A stretch of DNA of 64,000 bases from Campylobacterales bacterium (GTDB lineage: Bacteria; Campylobacterota; Campylobacteria; Campylobacterales; Sulfurimonadaceae): positions 148,364-212,363 of the forward strand of contig JAFGUB010000032.1 of NCBI GenBank assembly GCA_016938735.1, given 5' to 3'. The notes below the pieces were generated by a model that saw only the letters and a list, made by a program, of their open reading frames with translations, did no database searches and was not told the origin of the DNA. Position numbers and translations under genes: made by a program. Of this stretch, positions 35,896 to 44,701 are shown one piece after another (position 1 is the stretch's first letter; the number at the start of each line of letters is the position of its first letter).

Positions 35896-36426
35896 ATGAA
35901 ATATCTGCTGAGTGTCATATTTGTTCTTGCTTTGACAACTGTGTTGTTTGCGGTCTCCAACGGCCGCTATGTCGGGTCTTTGCTTATTTGTGACAACGGA
36001 TTAGAAGAGAGAGGAGGGTGCTGTGTAAACTCAAATGGGTCCAATCAGTCCACACAAGGTTATGGATACTCTGGAGGTGTTGGCATCACCAGCCCTTCAA
36101 GGCCATATTCTTATGGAGGGGCATCTGGCTTTAATTTCAACAATGCACCTTCCCCATCTTATAAGCCAACAAGCGGAAGCACATACGACCTCACCTCCGG
36201 GAATAGCTATACGTGGAGCAAGGGCTATGATGGCACAACACATATGAGTGGCATGAACCTGAACACAGGATCAACGTGGAGCGCAGATTATCAAAAAGAC
36301 GGCTCAATGAGAGGCTTTGACAGCAAAATGAATATGTGGAGCTACGATTCAGGCTCTGGCACCTACATCAACTATGGCACGGGAAGGATGTGCATAGGCA
36401 AGGGCGCTGCAAGAATTTGCAATTAG
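35896..36426 (+). CDS. Secreted Gly/Ser/Tyr-rich hypothetical protein
   Basis: 176 residues from ATG 35896. Signal peptide MKYLLSVIFVLALTTVLFA. The mature protein is low in charge and has repeated GYSGG, SYGGASGF, YDLTSGNSYTWSKGYDGTTHMSG and similar stretches, plus two pairs of cysteines (ICDN, CC; MCIGKGAARIC). Resembles surface or matrix proteins of Gram-negative bacteria, but no family is recognised. Ribosome site weak; a GTG at 35866 would add ten residues before the signal. Confidence 0.5.
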   Translation: MKYLLSVIFVLALTTVLFAVSNGRYVGSLLICDNGLEERGGCCVNSNGSNQSTQGYGYSGGVGITSPSRPYSYGGASGFNFNNAPSPSYKPTSGSTYDLTSGNSYTWSKGYDGTTHMSGMNLNTGSTWSADYQKDGSMRGFDSKMNMWSYDSGSGTYINYGTGRMCIGKGAARICN

Positions 36427-36471
36427 TGGCCATGTCATTTGATTCGACCCATTTCACGCAAAAGGAACCGC

Positions 36472-37371
36472 ATGCCCATTTCTACCGATACTGCACAATG
36501 GCAAGAGAATATGCATCTGGCATATATGTTTGAAAATCCTGATAACCAAAATCATCACTATATGGGCTCCCACTGGGACGGCTTTTTTGACGATCTCGAT
36601 GACCGCATGCCAAGTATTGTTCAAAATGCAGAAAACTCAAAAATAAGGAACGAGGAACCTGTTGCGCCGATTCCATTTGAGCCGGCGTTTGACCTGCCGC
36701 GATGCCGTCAGCTTTGCTATCCTGATGCAACAAACGGTTATGCCTATGTGATTGGCGTAAACAAATCGGATCGCTCCCAATTTCTTGCTTCGCTTTATCC
36801 GCTGATCAACGCCGGTGCTCTGCTTGAAGGTACTTTGGAGGAAAATGATGTTATTGTCTGGGAAGGTGGATTTGAGGCCCAGATCAATTTTCCGCTTGGA
36901 CCGGCATCGATTTCGTTTTATGACACTGGTTTTTACAAAAACTGGCCCTTGTATGCAGCAGGCGAGCGTTATACATTTCGTACGATAGGAATTGCTTACT
37001 ACGCGATGAGGCCGGAGCAAATGGAGATGGAGATTGAAGTTACGGATATTCAGCGGCGAATCTATCAAATTGAACCAGACCAGAAAACCATGACTTTGAG
37101 CCTCAAAGGAATGGTTTCCATTGTACCTGTGGAAGGTTGGGATATTGACGAATTTAGCATCCGTGGCGTAGTAATGGCCGTTGAAGAATACATTGCGCTT
37201 GAGTTTCCCGGCTGGATTCTCACCATGCAAGTAGTACGAAGAGGAGATGACGGATTCAATCTTGATGTGTTTGTTTCAAAAAAAGCTTGGGAGTCAGAAA
37301 GTGACCCTAAAATAGGCGATGATGTTGAAGCAAAAATCTGGCTGCAGGGTGAACTCGCTAAGGTATTTTAA
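36472..37371 (+). CDS. Hypothetical island protein, 299 residues
   Basis: Start at ATG 36472 (AAAGGA 5 bases upstream). Soluble, acidic, beta-rich in the middle (WEGGFEAQINFPLGPASISFYDTGFY, YTFRTIGIAYYAMRPEQMEMEIEV). No catalytic motif noticed. Follows the secreted protein by 45 bases, so the two may be cotranscribed. Family unknown. Confidence 0.6.
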   Translation: MPISTDTAQWQENMHLAYMFENPDNQNHHYMGSHWDGFFDDLDDRMPSIVQNAENSKIRNEEPVAPIPFEPAFDLPRCRQLCYPDATNGYAYVIGVNKSDRSQFLASLYPLINAGALLEGTLEENDVIVWEGGFEAQINFPLGPASISFYDTGFYKNWPLYAAGERYTFRTIGIAYYAMRPEQMEMEIEVTDIQRRIYQIEPDQKTMTLSLKGMVSIVPVEGWDIDEFSIRGVVMAVEEYIALEFPGWILTMQVVRRGDDGFNLDVFVSKKAWESESDPKIGDDVEAKIWLQGELAKVF

Positions 37372-37757
37372 AGCTCTTTCGATCATACTGAAGGTTGCCA
37401 TTCCAACCATTGTGGTCAACTGAGCAAAAGGTTAGAAAGTGAAATTTCCAACCATCACACATGCTTTCCTGAAAATGTCAGAATTATAATTTTCTAACCT
37501 CAGAATGCACATAGACAATAAGACTATATAACTTTTTTGGGGTTCTATCTGGGGTGTTTCGAGCTGTTAAATGAAAGAAATTGACATAAGTTAGATGTCA
37601 TTGTTCGACGAGGGCTTGGTAGCCCTCTTTGATATCAAGTATTTGTTGGCAAAGATCGTCAACCTGCTTGATCATCTTTCCACGCAGATCGCTTGGCGCG
37701 GATCTCAGAGCGTACATCTTCTCCCCGATAATGGTGCCCACGAAAATATCGCATATG
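37372..37757. other. 386-bp region, possible short minus-strand reading frame
   Basis: An inverted repeat AGGTTAGAAA...TTTCTAACCT lies at about 37428-37501. On the minus strand, from GTG at about 37743, about 46 residues (GTIIGEKMYALRSAPSDLRG and on, ending EGYQALVEQ) look protein-like; no ribosome site is seen. It may be a small gene or a frame-shifted tail of the gene upstream. Confidence 0.3.
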
Positions 37758-38237
37758 CTATGGTTGGGTGATATTGGTGCGGGCGCGGAGCTTGCGCATG
37801 ACGCGGAGCACCTTTTTGATGGCTTCGGCGTCTCTTTCGCAGGCTGCTATCTCTTCGGCGAGTGGTGCGTTGACAGCGCGCACCTCCCCAAGCAACTTTT
37901 CAAAATCGGCGAGCATCTTGGCATTTTGCACCTTGAGTTTTTCAAGCCGGTCTGTCAACTTTTGGGTTAAGGCTGCCTCACTGTCACATAAGTGACCTGC
38001 GCTAACGCGCTGCGTGATCAGTATCGCAGCCTCTTGATATTCGGCCGCGAAAGCGTCAAACATAGCCTGCCTCTCGGCAGTGTAGTCGATTGCCCACATT
38101 TTCCCCGATTTTCGCCACGTCAGCGGATCTGCCTCGCCGGCGAACAGCGCCTTAAACTCGTCCTTAAATTCGTAGGGCACCGACATGAGCAAAGTATCGG
38201 TGTCCCCCTTTGTCACGCGCTCAGATCGTAGCCTCAT
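37758..38237 (-). CDS. Hypothetical island protein with coiled coil
   Basis: 159 residues. The N-terminal part (about 10-60) has VPYEFKDEFKALFAGEADPLTWRKSGKMWAIDY; residues about 85-150 form a strong coiled coil (LTQKLTDRLEKLKVQNAKMLADFEKLL). Starts in an ATGA overlap with the previous gene. Family unknown. The coiled coil suggests dimerisation. Confidence 0.55.
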   Translation of the reverse strand: MRLRSERVTKGDTDTLLMSVPYEFKDEFKALFAGEADPLTWRKSGKMWAIDYTAERQAMFDAFAAEYQEAAILITQRVSAGHLCDSEAALTQKLTDRLEKLKVQNAKMLADFEKLLGEVRAVNAPLAEEIAACERDAEAIKKVLRVMRKLRARTNITQP

Positions 38238-38443
38238 GCGGCTTGGCCTTCCGCGCGCAGAGAGAGCGAGTGCTTTGCGGCGGAGCGCACAGCCGGGTCT
38301 CTATCTCTTGACAGCTCGTAGAGAGTCTTTGTTTTGGTGTAGGGGTTTGCGGCTACAGCGGCGCGGATATCAGGGCGCAGTGATGTAGTCAGATAAGCAA
38401 GTTGGTATTCGTCGTTGACAGATGCGATTTCGATTGTGCTCAT
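38234..38443 (-). CDS. Small protein with one LRV/HEAT-like repeat
   Basis: 69 residues from ATG 38443 (AAAGGAC upstream). LRPDIRAAVAANPYTKTKTLYELSRD and DPAVRSAAKHSL resemble one and a half variant leucine-rich repeats, the same type as the large protein at 59252. A YGTCATAWTG promoter motif lies 36 bases upstream (38479-38491, minus strand). Confidence 0.6.
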   Translation of the reverse strand: MSTIEIASVNDEYQLAYLTTSLRPDIRAAVAANPYTKTKTLYELSRDRDPAVRSAAKHSLSLRAEGQAA

Positions 38444-38538
38444 TTTGTGTCCTTTGTGTTTTGTTTTTTTACAGTAAACAATATGACATACATATTTGAG
38501 TTTTTGTAGATTGGGGGATGGGTATTGAGCGTAAGTGC

Positions 38539-38910
38539 TCAACATACCGAAATTAATGACTCGTAAACGAGCGTCAGTGTGCCATCATTATTTATGCGGT
38601 AACATCCAGCTCCAACGCCGCAGCACTCATAGGCTATCTCGCCCGCTGTGTATTTGCAGTCTGGCCAAAACATATAGCCGATGTCCATTTGGGACACGTC
38701 TATAATGTCGTTTTGACCAAGCACGTCAAGGATCGGCGCGATGCCGAGCTCGCAAGCAGCTTGCAGCCTGTGCATGCCCTCAATTGCCATGTAATAATCC
38801 TTGCAATCAACGACTCTGATAGTTGGTGCGCCCATTGTCTGCATGAGCCTCTTTACCTCGTCGAGATGCTTTTGGTCGGGCTTATTGATAGTGTATATTG
38901 CCGTTATCAT
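38539..38910 (-). CDS. ParB/Srx-like nuclease-fold protein
   Basis: 123 residues from ATG 38910, which overlaps the stop of the preceding small gene (ATGATAA). IRVVDCKDYYMAIEGMHRLQAACELGIAP is the ParB-type box (the GxHRxxAA motif) that binds nucleotide. The N-terminus (YTINKPDQKHLDEVKRLMQTMGAP) also fits. It is much shorter than partition ParB and lacks the HTH, so a single-domain ParB-like protein of uncertain job. Confidence 0.65.
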   Translation of the reverse strand: MITAIYTINKPDQKHLDEVKRLMQTMGAPTIRVVDCKDYYMAIEGMHRLQAACELGIAPILDVLGQNDIIDVSQMDIGYMFWPDCKYTAGEIAYECCGVGAGCYRINNDGTLTLVYESLISVC

Positions 38911-39071
38911 GCTGCAACATCCAGCAGCTCTTCGAGCATTTCGATTCGGCCGTAGTCGGCAAACATCTTGGCTATGACGGCGCCACACACTTTCGCGGAT
39001 GGGCGGACAGAGTAAACCTCGAACGTATCGTTCAGCCCTTCACCAGAGAGGATAAGAATTTCGTTTTCCAT
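38907..39071 (-). CDS. Small hypothetical protein coupled to the ParB-like gene
   Basis: 54 residues, MENEILILSGEGLNDTFEVY to the end MLEELLDVAA. An AAAAGGAC site lies 6 bases before the ATG. The stop overlaps the next ATG (GCATGATAA). The clean site and coupling make it credible despite its size. Confidence 0.5.
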   Translation of the reverse strand: MENEILILSGEGLNDTFEVYSVRPSAKVCGAVIAKMFADYGRIEMLEELLDVAA

Positions 39072-39249
39072 TTTTTGTCCTTTTTGTTTTCATAAGTATA
39101 GCATAATGCTATTAATTTGTTAAGTGTAAATGTTGCAAAATTGCGGTTAAACAGGGCTAAAACAGAGATTAGTTTTGAATACTAATGGGATGCTAAGAAA
39201 TTATGGTGAATGATGTGTGTGGTCATCTGAGCGCGGGGGTCGTGCCATT

Positions 39250-39705
39250 TTAACGGCTGGATGAAAGGTCTGTGCAGGTGACACCGAGCACATCAGCAAG
39301 ACTTTCGGGTTGCTCTTTTGCCCAGCGCGCGATGTTGACGTGGCTGATCCCGTGCTTGTGCATGATGGCTGCGAGTCGATATGCGGCCAGTAGGTGTTTT
39401 CCGGACTCCGGCACGTCATCATCGAGCATCGATCCCGCAGCGGCCTGCCGGCTAATCCCCAAATACTCCCAGATCTCATTTTTGGCAATCAATCTTTTAT
39501 GGATGCCTTTTTTACGGGCGATGACAGACTCGATCACGGCCATGTCTATTTTTTTGAGCCAAAGCCAGTAGTACATTTTGAGCGCAGTAAGGCGGAGCTC
39601 AGACTTTTTGATGGCCTGCGCCTGTTTGGCGTTGATTTGCAGGTCGGCGAAGATGTGATCGACCCGCACCTCCTGCATAAATTGATCAATGATGGATGTG
39701 ACCAT
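39250..39705 (-). CDS. Hypothetical HTH-type island protein
   Basis: 151 residues, AAGGAGC before ATG. Two helical parts: SELRLTALKMYYWLWLKKID and a C-terminal region with EYLGISRQAAAGSML and HGISHVNIARWAKEQPESLADVLG, each compatible with helix-turn-helix. Probable DNA-binding protein, target unknown. A GGCATAATGCC sequence stands 20-30 bases upstream. Confidence 0.5.
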   Translation of the reverse strand: MVTSIIDQFMQEVRVDHIFADLQINAKQAQAIKKSELRLTALKMYYWLWLKKIDMAVIESVIARKKGIHKRLIAKNEIWEYLGISRQAAAGSMLDDDVPESGKHLLAAYRLAAIMHKHGISHVNIARWAKEQPESLADVLGVTCTDLSSSR

Positions 39706-39782
39706 GACAGCTCCTTATTTTTAGGCATTATGCCATATTAGTTGAGGCTTGCCGACTTTGCATCTTTACCGATAAAAAAGAA

Positions 39783-39793
39783 TGTCATAATGC
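39783..39793 (+). promoter_or_regulatory. TGTCATAATGC promoter-like motif
   Basis: Shared island motif, here 16 bases before the ATG at 39809. Confidence 0.5.
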
Positions 39794-39808
39794 TCAAAAG
39801 GAAACCAA

Positions 39809-40118
39809 ATGAAAAAGACGACATCTATATCTATCTATTTTGCAAAAAGCGAGTGGGACGTGATCAAAAATGTTTCGAAGCGCACTCAGCTCTCCTCCCA
39901 GCGCCATCTTAAAATAAGTGTTAAACGCTGAGTTGGGATTGCATCTGTCAAGTTACTCCGGCTGGGTTAAAAACCGTCAGCCGTACACGCGGTTTCGGAA
40001 TCTCGCTGTCGCAGGCGAGGCGGAGAAAGAGGCGGTGCTGGCCGCATTGCGGGCCGCGGGATACCCAAACCTTAAAGCGTTTGTGCGAAAGAACATCATA
40101 GAGCGCGTCACGCAGTAG
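39809..40118 (+). pseudogene. Frame-shifted gene with ribbon-helix-helix-like repeats
   Basis: ATG 39809 reads TTSISIYFAKSEWDVIKNVS to HLKISVKR and stops. The +1 frame from about 39915 continues with LNAELGLHLSSYSGWV and ends YPNLKAFVRKNIIERVTQ. Joined, HLKI-VLNAELGLHLSSY matches KLKMIELGIYPAAM of the gene at 40510, so it was one gene of about 103 codons. The break lies in an A-rich stretch (CTTAAAATAAG) near 39905-39917. It could be a true mutation, a sequencing error or a slippery site. Confidence 0.6.
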
Positions 40119-40509
40119 CGCGCACATATTCCATGGCAAAGTATCTGACCATATTGAACTGCTCTTGCGTAAAGCCTCGCTAATCATCTTAAACACGCTT
40201 TGCACTGTTTTTTTGGTGGGCTTGTATTTAAAGCCTTAGACCTCATTCAGATGCCTGATGATCGTGATCGCTTCAGCATATCCGGGCGCCTTTCTGACGG
40301 TCAGGACTTCCATCTCTATTTTTTTACACTTAATGACGGCACATATGCTCCATCGCCGATAGACAGAATACCGTCTGCAGACGCTGTGATTGTGCCGTTG
40401 CTGACAAGGATGTCTTCGGTGCTGTTTCTTTGCGGATATCGTATAGCATATTTAGCCACTCGGCGTATTTGTTCGTTATAATTTTTTATATTTTTTGTCA
40501 AGGAAGCGT
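40119..40509. other. 391-bp region without an intact gene
   Basis: On the minus strand a broken frame can be followed (MEVLTVRKAPGYAEAITIIR, then after a shift GFKYKPTKKTVQSVFKMISE), ending near 40120. It probably is the wreck of a small gene. The last 30 bases are A/T-rich and lead to the AGGAAG site of the next gene. Confidence 0.35.
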
Positions 40510-41559
40510 ATGAGAGACAAGCGACGGGATGCAGTAGAGCAACTATACTGGGAGCTTGAGGCGCAGCGCGGAGATAAGCGTCAGGAGACGCCATCGATCT
40601 CATTAAGTGACTACGAGTACCGGATCATCCAAAGCTTTTTGGCAGCAAACGCTACAGCAGAGATCACCATAGCCGATCTCTTAAAGGCGGCGGCGAAATG
40701 CTCTGGCATATTTACGTCTTCGGAGATTGATTTTTTTGACTCAAAAGGCATCGATGTCCGGTTTGCGGACCTGACCACCATACCGGCGGAGGATGGGATA
40801 TATCTTGACCGGACGGCCCATATGCGCATGATGATCGACGGCGAGGCCGTAAACATCGATGAGATGCCGCTGGAGTGGCATCGCCGACAATACGCCGAGA
40901 GCCGGGGCAACCACAGTGTATCCATCTCTCTTGCGCCGATCGTCAAGGAGACCCTGAAGCGCGGGATAAAGGACGCGGCACCTGTCTGCGGTGACTCTTT
41001 GTCCTGCTTTTACAAACTCAAAATGATCGAGCTGGGCATTTACCCGGCGGCCATGCGGGATGTCCTAAAAACGAAGGTCTTTGAGCGGAAAAAGGCGCCG
41101 CAGACGCCGAGGGATCAGCGCATAGTGGCATTTTACGTCGATGACAGCGAGTATGATTTTTTTGAGGCTGTCATCAACTATGCGCGTCTGCGTACCACCA
41201 AAAAAGTCTCGATAGCGCTGATCGCAAAGTCCGCGTTGTCAAATGATGACGCGATGCGCAGGACACTGGCGGGGTTTGACCCGATGAGCGGATTTGCAGC
41301 GACAAAGATGGAATATACTGAGGCGGCTATCATGTCGGCCGTAACCGCTAACCGGAAGACTATAACGAACAGTATCGCCTACCCGAACATCGGTGAAAAA
41401 AACAAAGTCATCTCGGCGGCAAAAGACGCGCAGATGACAGTGTCTGCATATTTGCGCTCAAAAATCCAAGAGGCGTACGGGATCTACCCACCACTCTACT
41501 TCGCGGCCCTCAACAGGCCGCGGAAAAAATCAAAAGGAGTAGCGCAGGCTGAGCGATAA
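40510..41559 (+). CDS. Protein with four ribbon-helix-helix-like repeats
   Basis: 349 residues from ATG 40510 (AGGAAG 3 bases upstream; TTG 40495 possible). By eye it holds four copies of a strand-helix-helix unit: PSISLSDYEYRIIQSFLA (about 25), HSVSISLAPIVKETLKRGI (about 140), QRIVAFYVDDSEYDFFEAV (about 205), and NSIAYPNIGEKNKVISAA (about 295). Units 2 and 4 share the ending GIYP. MobC-like mobilisation proteins and Arc/MetJ regulators carry single units; four in one chain would give a covalent tetramer-like DNA binder. No relaxase gene is present. Function inferred. Confidence 0.5.
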   Translation: MRDKRRDAVEQLYWELEAQRGDKRQETPSISLSDYEYRIIQSFLAANATAEITIADLLKAAAKCSGIFTSSEIDFFDSKGIDVRFADLTTIPAEDGIYLDRTAHMRMMIDGEAVNIDEMPLEWHRRQYAESRGNHSVSISLAPIVKETLKRGIKDAAPVCGDSLSCFYKLKMIELGIYPAAMRDVLKTKVFERKKAPQTPRDQRIVAFYVDDSEYDFFEAVINYARLRTTKKVSIALIAKSALSNDDAMRRTLAGFDPMSGFAATKMEYTEAAIMSAVTANRKTITNSIAYPNIGEKNKVISAAKDAQMTVSAYLRSKIQEAYGIYPPLYFAALNRPRKKSKGVAQAER

Positions 41560-42222
41560 ATAATCCCTCGTGTGTGCTGTGTCCGTCCCTTTTCCAGTGA
41601 CCACACGCATGGCTTGGATAGGGTCGGTCGGTATGCTTGAGGGGGACACTTGGTGTTTATGCAACCGGCCCAAGCGGCTGAAGCCGCACTCCATTTGTAG
41701 CGTCGACGTAATGGGTATCTGCACACCGGCCTCGGCCCCGCTTGCGATAAAAACCTTGCCCCCTCGGGAACGAAAGTCTACGGTCTCTTTTGCGCCGGTA
41801 ATGCCGGTAAATGTGGCACGCTCGGTTTGAGCCTTGCCGTCATCATCACCCATACCGTGGCTACCGCCGGCGAAAAATACCCATCCACCCATCACGGGTG
41901 CGTGCGAAGGGATGTGCAGCCCAAGGCGTGCATAGATCGACACACCGATGACATGGGGCTCGATAGCTACCCTCGGGCCGAGCTCAAGGCTAATGTGCTC
42001 ACTCAGTGCGGGCACCTTGCCCTGCATTGCGATTGACAGATGGACGTGACGATCGCTTGAGGTGATGTAATTGGTATAATCGATTTGGCGGATGGCACCG
42101 TTATCATGCCATTTGTCGATCGCGATAGAGGCACCTACGGATGTGACCCAGTCTATGCCGGACCAGTCAGCGGACGGCAGTGACAGTGTTGACAGGAGTA
42201 GTGCGGAGAGGATGTGTCGCAT
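41530..42222 (-). CDS. Outer-membrane beta-barrel protein, putative
   Basis: 230 residues. AAAAGGAAAACC before ATG. Signal peptide MRHILSALLLSTLSLPSA. Alternating beta-strand pattern and a C-terminal LSLSLRYSF ending in Phe, which is the outer-membrane barrel signature. Size suits an 8-strand barrel. Its 3' end overlaps the convergent gene by 30 bases. The shared promoter motif lies 36 bases upstream (42258-42272). Confidence 0.6.
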   Translation of the reverse strand: MRHILSALLLSTLSLPSADWSGIDWVTSVGASIAIDKWHDNGAIRQIDYTNYITSSDRHVHLSIAMQGKVPALSEHISLELGPRVAIEPHVIGVSIYARLGLHIPSHAPVMGGWVFFAGGSHGMGDDDGKAQTERATFTGITGAKETVDFRSRGGKVFIASGAEAGVQIPITSTLQMECGFSRLGRLHKHQVSPSSIPTDPIQAMRVVTGKGTDTAHTRDYLSLSLRYSF

Positions 42223-42261
42223 GGTTTTCCTTTTTGTTTTTGCTTATAGCATATTTACACA

Positions 42262-42683
42262 TTATGACATACTTAGAGATCGCGAGGAAGAATTTTCCCA
42301 CCTGTGCATGATGCCGAGCTGGGCGATTTTGATGCATATTTTTCCCGTCCGCTCATCGGGCAACGCAAACTCTGACCGGATATATGTACTGGCGCTCATC
42401 TGCGTCCAAAAGCCCGGATCGCGGACGCGCTCGACGAAATCATGCTCCGTGACTCTGTCATCAGACACGATCTCCACGAGCGCATAGCTGCCAGCACGAC
42501 CGCGGAGAAAGCCTCAAAATTGACGACTGAGATGTCATTACGCCAAAGCTTACGCACGGTTTCGCGTTTCTCGGCGATGTTCCGGTTTTGCGGCTGGTTG
42601 GATATGTGGTAGGCGTTAAGCCATGATGCTGACATCGGGCTCGGGCTCAAATCCGGAAAAGCGAATGCAAGTTGCTGACCCAT
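42262..42683 (-). pseudogene. Probable frame-shifted gene, unknown function
   Basis: From ATG 42683 (MGQQLAFAFPDLSPSPMSAS) the frame runs protein-like to NDISVVNFEAF near 42510. A second frame then continues with RAGSYALVEIVSDDRVTEHD and GFWTQMSASTYIRSEFALPD to 42262. Together about 139 residues. The shift is near 42480-42515. The first frame beyond that point turns into serine/arginine-rich nonsense. Confidence 0.45.
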
Positions 42684-43077
42684 GAGACGCCCTTTTGTTT
42701 GGGTTAGGCAAGTATGTCATGTAAGTAATTTTAGTCAGGTTTTTTTTAATACTTTTTAGTCTTATTTAGGTATTTTTATAGCATTTTATGAATTTATAAA
42801 TTTGGCGCAGGGGATAGGCAATAATGCAAAGGTGCTGCAAAGGAGAATCACGTCATAATGCTTTTGTGATTGATGGACGCGCGCCATTGATGCACCTTAT
42901 TTTGTCTCATTTTTTACCTCTATAGACTGAGCGGATCATGTCCGAAAAATCCACTCGGCCCCTGTCTATGGTTTTTATCCTTTTTCCGTAGCCAGAAGAG
43001 TCGCGGTCGCCCGCGATTTCAGCATTTGTCTACATGTGTGTCATATTGCTATTTGCAAAAAAACACAAAGGACCCAC
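42684..43077. other. 394-bp intergenic region
   Basis: No gene seen. Contains two copies of the shared promoter motif (42851-42861 and 43039-43049) and an A/T-rich stretch around 42750. Confidence 0.5.
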
Positions 43078-43206
43078 ATGAAAAAATCAATACTCCTACT
43101 GATTTTGGCAATCTTGACAGGCTGCGGCGGCTCAGGCTCTTCAAGCTGTCATCTTTCGCCAACATTTTGGCGCTCAAAATCAGCATCAGTCTGTCGTAGT
43201 TCATTT
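43078..43206. pseudogene. Lipoprotein start joined to a fragment of another gene
   Basis: ATG 43078 on the plus strand encodes a lipoprotein signal (MKKSILLLILAILTGCGGSG, lipobox LTGC). At about 43147 the sequence changes to a near-copy of 24056-24114: the first part of the 108-residue gene, on the minus strand. An illegitimate junction has therefore replaced the lipoprotein's body. Confidence 0.65.
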
Positions 43207-43230
43207 GGCACCCCCTGTTTAGTGTTTAAT

Positions 43231-44511
43231 TCAAAGCAACTCCCTCCCGCTACGCACAATATCCATCCCGTACCACTCTCTGGCCTTGGCAAGCGACTTC
43301 GAGAGAGCGCTCATCTTCTGATCTTTTTCGTAGTGGAGCAGATCCAGGGTTTTGGGATCATGGTGCAGAAACTTTGTCGCGCTCATGGCGATGGAGACGA
43401 TGGAGAGGGTAGGGTAGATATCAAGCTCCTCAAACTTCTCTTTGGCGAATGACTGCAAAAACGGTTCGTTGATGAGACGGTAGGTGGTGAACTGCTTTTT
43501 GGAGCGGTAGTGGTGCTCATACCCGATCCCGAAGTAAAAAGTGGTGGGGTTGACCCCCAGACGCATGATGGTGTGCGCCCAGTGGCGCACCATCACCGCC
43601 ACCCGGCGGTAAAACTCCTCTCGGTCTTTGATGGGATGATCCATCGAGCGGCTGATTCCGATCCCTTTGCGCGAGCGTGAAGGGTGTACGTCTTCATGAT
43701 CATTACCGGAGAGTTTGGCATACAGATCGCGCCCCTGCCGCCCCCACCCCTCAATCAGGCTTTTAGCCCTTAATGCCTCCCCGATGGTTTTAATCTTATA
43801 CGCCTCAAAGCGTCTGCCAAAGGCGCGACCCACCCCCGGAAATGCATCAATAGGGATATCGCGCACAAAGTCATAAAGCTCCTCATCGCAAACGATGCGT
43901 AAGCCGTAGGGCTTACATGTAGAGGTGGCCAGTTTGGCGATCCATTTGGAGCGCGCCGCGCCGATGCTAATGGGCAGCAGGAGCTCCTCTGCGATACGCC
44001 GCTGTAAAGCCGCCATAAAAGAGAGAAGATCCCTATCTTCTACCCATCCGCGCAGATCGCCGAACATCTCATCGATACTGTACTGCTCCACCAGCGGGAT
44101 CTCCTCTTGTAGCAGCTCCATGAGCCGGTGAGAAAGGGTGTGATAAAGCAGATGATCGGGCGGCAGCAAGATCGCCTGCGGACAGAGCCCGAGGGCCTCG
44201 CGGATGCTCATGGCGGTCTTGACACCACAGCGTCTGGCTTCATAGCTGGCGGTGGTGACAATCCCTCGAATTCGATCGCCTTCAAAGAAGTAGTTCTTTG
44301 GGTCGTGCGCGGCGTGGTAGAGCGAGGGGACAAAAGCGCCGGAGTTGAGGGTGATCAGCCGTTTGGCCCGGGCGGGTTTGGGATCAAAGATAAAAGGATC
44401 GCCCCTTCCGCCGATGATCAGAGGCTTACCCACCAGTGAGAGATTGCGGGTACGCTCGGCAGAGGCGAAAAAGGAGTCGAGGTCAAGATGGATGATCATG
44501 AAAGGGATCAT
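43231..44511 (-). CDS. Y-family DNA polymerase (DinB/UmuC-like)
   Basis: 426 residues. Metal-binding HLDLDSFFASAER near the N-terminus and SIDEMFGDL at about 140 are the Y-family palm motifs; LPISIGAARSKWIAKLAT, then IPIDAFPGVGRAFGRRF is the helix-hairpin-helix of the thumb. The little-finger domain follows. Makes error-prone bypass of lesions. No umuD or lexA neighbour. Contains TTACATGTAG at 43913. Bears the palindrome, unlike most island genes, so may come from a related host chromosome. MIIHLD at residue 5 is an alternative start. Confidence 0.88.
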   Translation of the reverse strand: MIPFMIIHLDLDSFFASAERTRNLSLVGKPLIIGGRGDPFIFDPKPARAKRLITLNSGAFVPSLYHAAHDPKNYFFEGDRIRGIVTTASYEARRCGVKTAMSIREALGLCPQAILLPPDHLLYHTLSHRLMELLQEEIPLVEQYSIDEMFGDLRGWVEDRDLLSFMAALQRRIAEELLLPISIGAARSKWIAKLATSTCKPYGLRIVCDEELYDFVRDIPIDAFPGVGRAFGRRFEAYKIKTIGEALRAKSLIEGWGRQGRDLYAKLSGNDHEDVHPSRSRKGIGISRSMDHPIKDREEFYRRVAVMVRHWAHTIMRLGVNPTTFYFGIGYEHHYRSKKQFTTYRLINEPFLQSFAKEKFEELDIYPTLSIVSIAMSATKFLHHDPKTLDLLHYEKDQKMSALSKSLAKAREWYGMDIVRSGRELL

Positions 44512-44632
44512 AAACGCTTTGGGGCAGGGTGGGGCGAATTTAGGTCAGATTGTCATATGGGGGCGGGATGGACCGGCGCTACCAACCCCCAGCCGTCTGT
44601 GGTACCATAGGCGACTCGATTAGGAGGAAGCG

Positions 44633-44701
44633 ATGAACCGGATCAGCAAGCGCGATGAGATGAGCCAAGAACCCCACAAAGCGCCCAAAAGCACCCCCTG
44701 A
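44633..44701 (+). CDS. 22-residue leader peptide
   Basis: A strong TAGGAGGAAGCG site precedes ATG 44633, and the frame (MNRISKRDEMSQEPHKAPKS, then TP) stops at TGATG, the A of which begins the next gene. The next gene has no ribosome site of its own, so this peptide probably drives its translation by coupling. Confidence 0.5.
   Translation: MNRISKRDEMSQEPHKAPKSTP

Noticed and set aside
37428..37501. Inverted repeat AGGTTAGAAA...TTTCTAACCT as an attC site
   Set aside because: The core triplets are in the wrong order for attC and no integrase of that type is present.
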